Source: Streptomyces flavidovirens DSM 40150 (GTDB taxonomy: Bacteria > Actinomycetota > Actinomycetes > Streptomycetales > Streptomycetaceae). Taken from it: DNA of 40,813 nt. Every line of letters starts with the position of its first letter. Position 1 is the first letter of the stretch. The notes under the pieces were generated by a model. That model saw nothing but the letters and a program-made list of their open reading frames with translations, was not told the origin of the DNA and ran no database searches. This document shows positions 39,787-40,813 of the stretch, piece by piece. The stretch lies in contig NZ_AUBE01000002.1 in assembly GCF_000429085.1 (NCBI RefSeq), forward strand, positions 1 through 40,813, given 5' to 3'. The position numbers and the translations under genes were made by a program.

Positions 39787-40813
39787 GCGGTGCCTTCCCA
39801 CAGGACGACGGCGGTGCGGTCGTCGTCGTACGACTTCACTCTGAACTGCGCCTGCCAGAGGAAGTCGGCGGGGCCGGGGATGTCGCCGCTCCCCCACGCC
39901 GCGCCAAGAAACTCACGCATCTGCGGTTCTCCCGCCAGGGGGGTCGAGAGACCGTCGGTGCAGAGCACGAGAACGTCACCGGACCGGGCGGGTCCCAGTA
40001 GCCGTGTCACCGCGGTGCGGGCGAACGGGAGGGCGGACGTACGGGTGTCGATCATCCCCGAGCCCTCACCCTCCTCGCCCGTGATGTCCAGCTGCCAGGC
40101 GCCTTCTCGCAGCAGCGACGTTCCGCCGTCTCCGACGGCGAGGAATCCACGGCTGCGTACGGCGGGGTCGAGCGGGACGAGCAGGGCTCGCAGAGTCGTG
40201 GCGTACGCTCCGGGATCGTGCTCGGCACTCACCGCCCGGTCCGTGACCAGCGCGGCGATCTGGCCCACCACTGTGTCGGCCAGCTCCGCGAAGGTCCTTC
40301 CGTCACCGGCGTCGAGCGCGGCGGACAGACCTGCCGCCTCCCTGTCCAGGTAGATGGCCGCCAGGCGGCAGACCTCATTGGACCCGATGTGTGAGCGGGG
40401 CGCGGACCCGACACCGTCGGCGACGGCGAGGAGGAGCATTTCCCCTGTGCCGGGGCTGCCGATCCTGGTGACGCACAGCGCGTCCTGCCGGGGTTCGCCC
40501 AGATACCGGTGGGAGTCACCACGGACCGACACGGCCCGTACGGTCAAGGGACCGTACGCCGCACCGTCCACGACGATGTCGGGCAGGACGGCGGCTTCCG
40601 GGTCGGCGCCCACGCCCGGCAGTCCCTGGGGGACGGGCGGGTACATGGGCGGCTTGCTGCCACTGTGCCACGGGGTTTGGAGCACGGGGGGCCGCGTAGT
40701 GCCGGGGGAGCCGGGCTCCGGCTCGGGAGCCGGAGCCGGGTCACGCACGGGTGCCGCCGACGCGGCGGCCGGCTCCGCGTCCGGCTGCGGCTGCGGCTGC
40801 GGCTGCGGCTGCG
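39783..40813 (-). CDS. PP2C-type protein phosphatase (5' end off the right edge)
   Basis: The open frame enters from beyond the right edge. The PP2C domain spans the last about 260 residues with metal-site motifs RQDAL, LLAVADGVGSAPRSHIGS, LAVGDGGTSLL, LVLCTDGLSTPL and SYDDDRTAVVLW. This is the compact PP2C version found in VWA-PP2C-kinase modules. Before it, the visible N-terminal part is Pro/Glu/Gln-rich (QPQPQPQPQP, then APAPEPEPGSPGTTRP), probably disordered. A GTG at 40748 could be a start, but the frame stays open to the last base, so the true start is probably outside. It overlaps the kinase gene by four bases. Confidence 0.85.
   Translation of the reverse strand, partial: QPQPQPQPQPDAEPAAASAAPVRDPAPAPEPEPGSPGTTRPPVLQTPWHSGSKPPMYPPVPQGLPGVGADPEAAVLPDIVVDGAAYGPLTVRAVSVRGDSHRYLGEPRQDALCVTRIGSPGTGEMLLLAVADGVGSAPRSHIGSNEVCRLAAIYLDREAAGLSAALDAGDGRTFAELADTVVGQIAALVTDRAVSAEHDPGAYATTLRALLVPLDPAVRSRGFLAVGDGGTSLLREGAWQLDITGEEGEGSGMIDTRTSALPFARTAVTRLLGPARSGDVLVLCTDGLSTPLAGEPQMREFLGAAWGSGDIPGPADFLWQAQFRVKSYDDDRTAVVLWEGTA
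40776..40813 (-). repeat. CAGCCG repeat encoding Gln-Pro
   Basis: On the minus strand a 6-bp unit, CAGCCG, repeats head to tail up to the window edge and encodes (Gln-Pro)n in the phosphatase N-terminal region. Its total length cannot be seen. Confidence 0.8.

Overview
The window is a chromosomal segment of a Streptomyces-like actinomycete. The evidence is very high GC with G/C at third codon positions, GTG starts, overlapping ATGA/GTGA stop-start junctions, a WhiB protein nearly identical to the Streptomyces coelicolor WhiB I remember, F420-cofactor genes, and typical Streptomyces rRNA-operon upstream DNA at the left edge. All comparisons with other genomes are from memory; no search was run. 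I recognised no transposase, integrase, prophage, CRISPR array or tRNA gene.

Layout. (1) 1-310: the tandem promoter region and start of the leader of an rRNA operon that is transcribed leftward out of the window; the 16S gene is not included. (2) 361-2470: divergent spoIIM-like and RDD membrane-protein genes. (3) 2687-8591: a small conserved protein, S-adenosylhomocysteine hydrolase (ahcY), an orphan fructose-type PTS permease with domain order B-C-A, and a cation-diffusion-facilitator transporter. (4) 8689-13986, minus strand: manA, a PGI/PMI-like SIS protein, a Trm112-like protein, manB and a DUF3499 protein, interrupted by a 730-bp gap that holds a 12-unit minisatellite. (5) 14305-20187: a metallopeptidase-like gene, then a coupled pair of a secreted DUF5719-type protein and a 1252-residue membrane glycosyltransferase with a Gln/Tyr-rich tail. 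(6) 20490-24330: whiB, a previously unlabelled polycysteine leader ORF, cysteine dioxygenase, cofD/fbiA and fbiB. (7) 24429-28078, minus strand: an AlkA-like glycosylase, a mannose-1-phosphate guanylyltransferase (manC) and a secreted PGRP-type amidase. (8) 28218-38772: a TIGR03089 protein, five LytR-CpsA-Psr (LCP) genes, a family-2 glycosyltransferase and a hotdog thioesterase. (9) 38839 to the right edge: an atypical protein kinase overlapped by a PP2C phosphatase that runs off the window.

How the genes fit together. manA, manB and manC give the route fructose-6-P to mannose-6-P to mannose-1-P to GDP-mannose, which feeds mannosylation and envelope glycans. The two glycosyltransferases, the DUF5719 partner, the amidase and the five LCP ligases are envelope-building functions. 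The order ahcY / manA / SIS / manB / DUF3499 / metallopeptidase / whiB / fbiA / fbiB / manC / LCP / TIGR03089 closely resembles the Mycobacterium tuberculosis Rv3248c-Rv3268 region, so most of this is an ancient actinobacterial core neighbourhood.

The most interesting item is at 21205-21306. It is a 31-33 codon ORF ending Cys x6-Ser-Ser-Cys-stop, on the same strand as and 138 bp upstream of cysteine dioxygenase. It looks like a cysteine-sensing attenuator controlling a cysteine-degrading enzyme.
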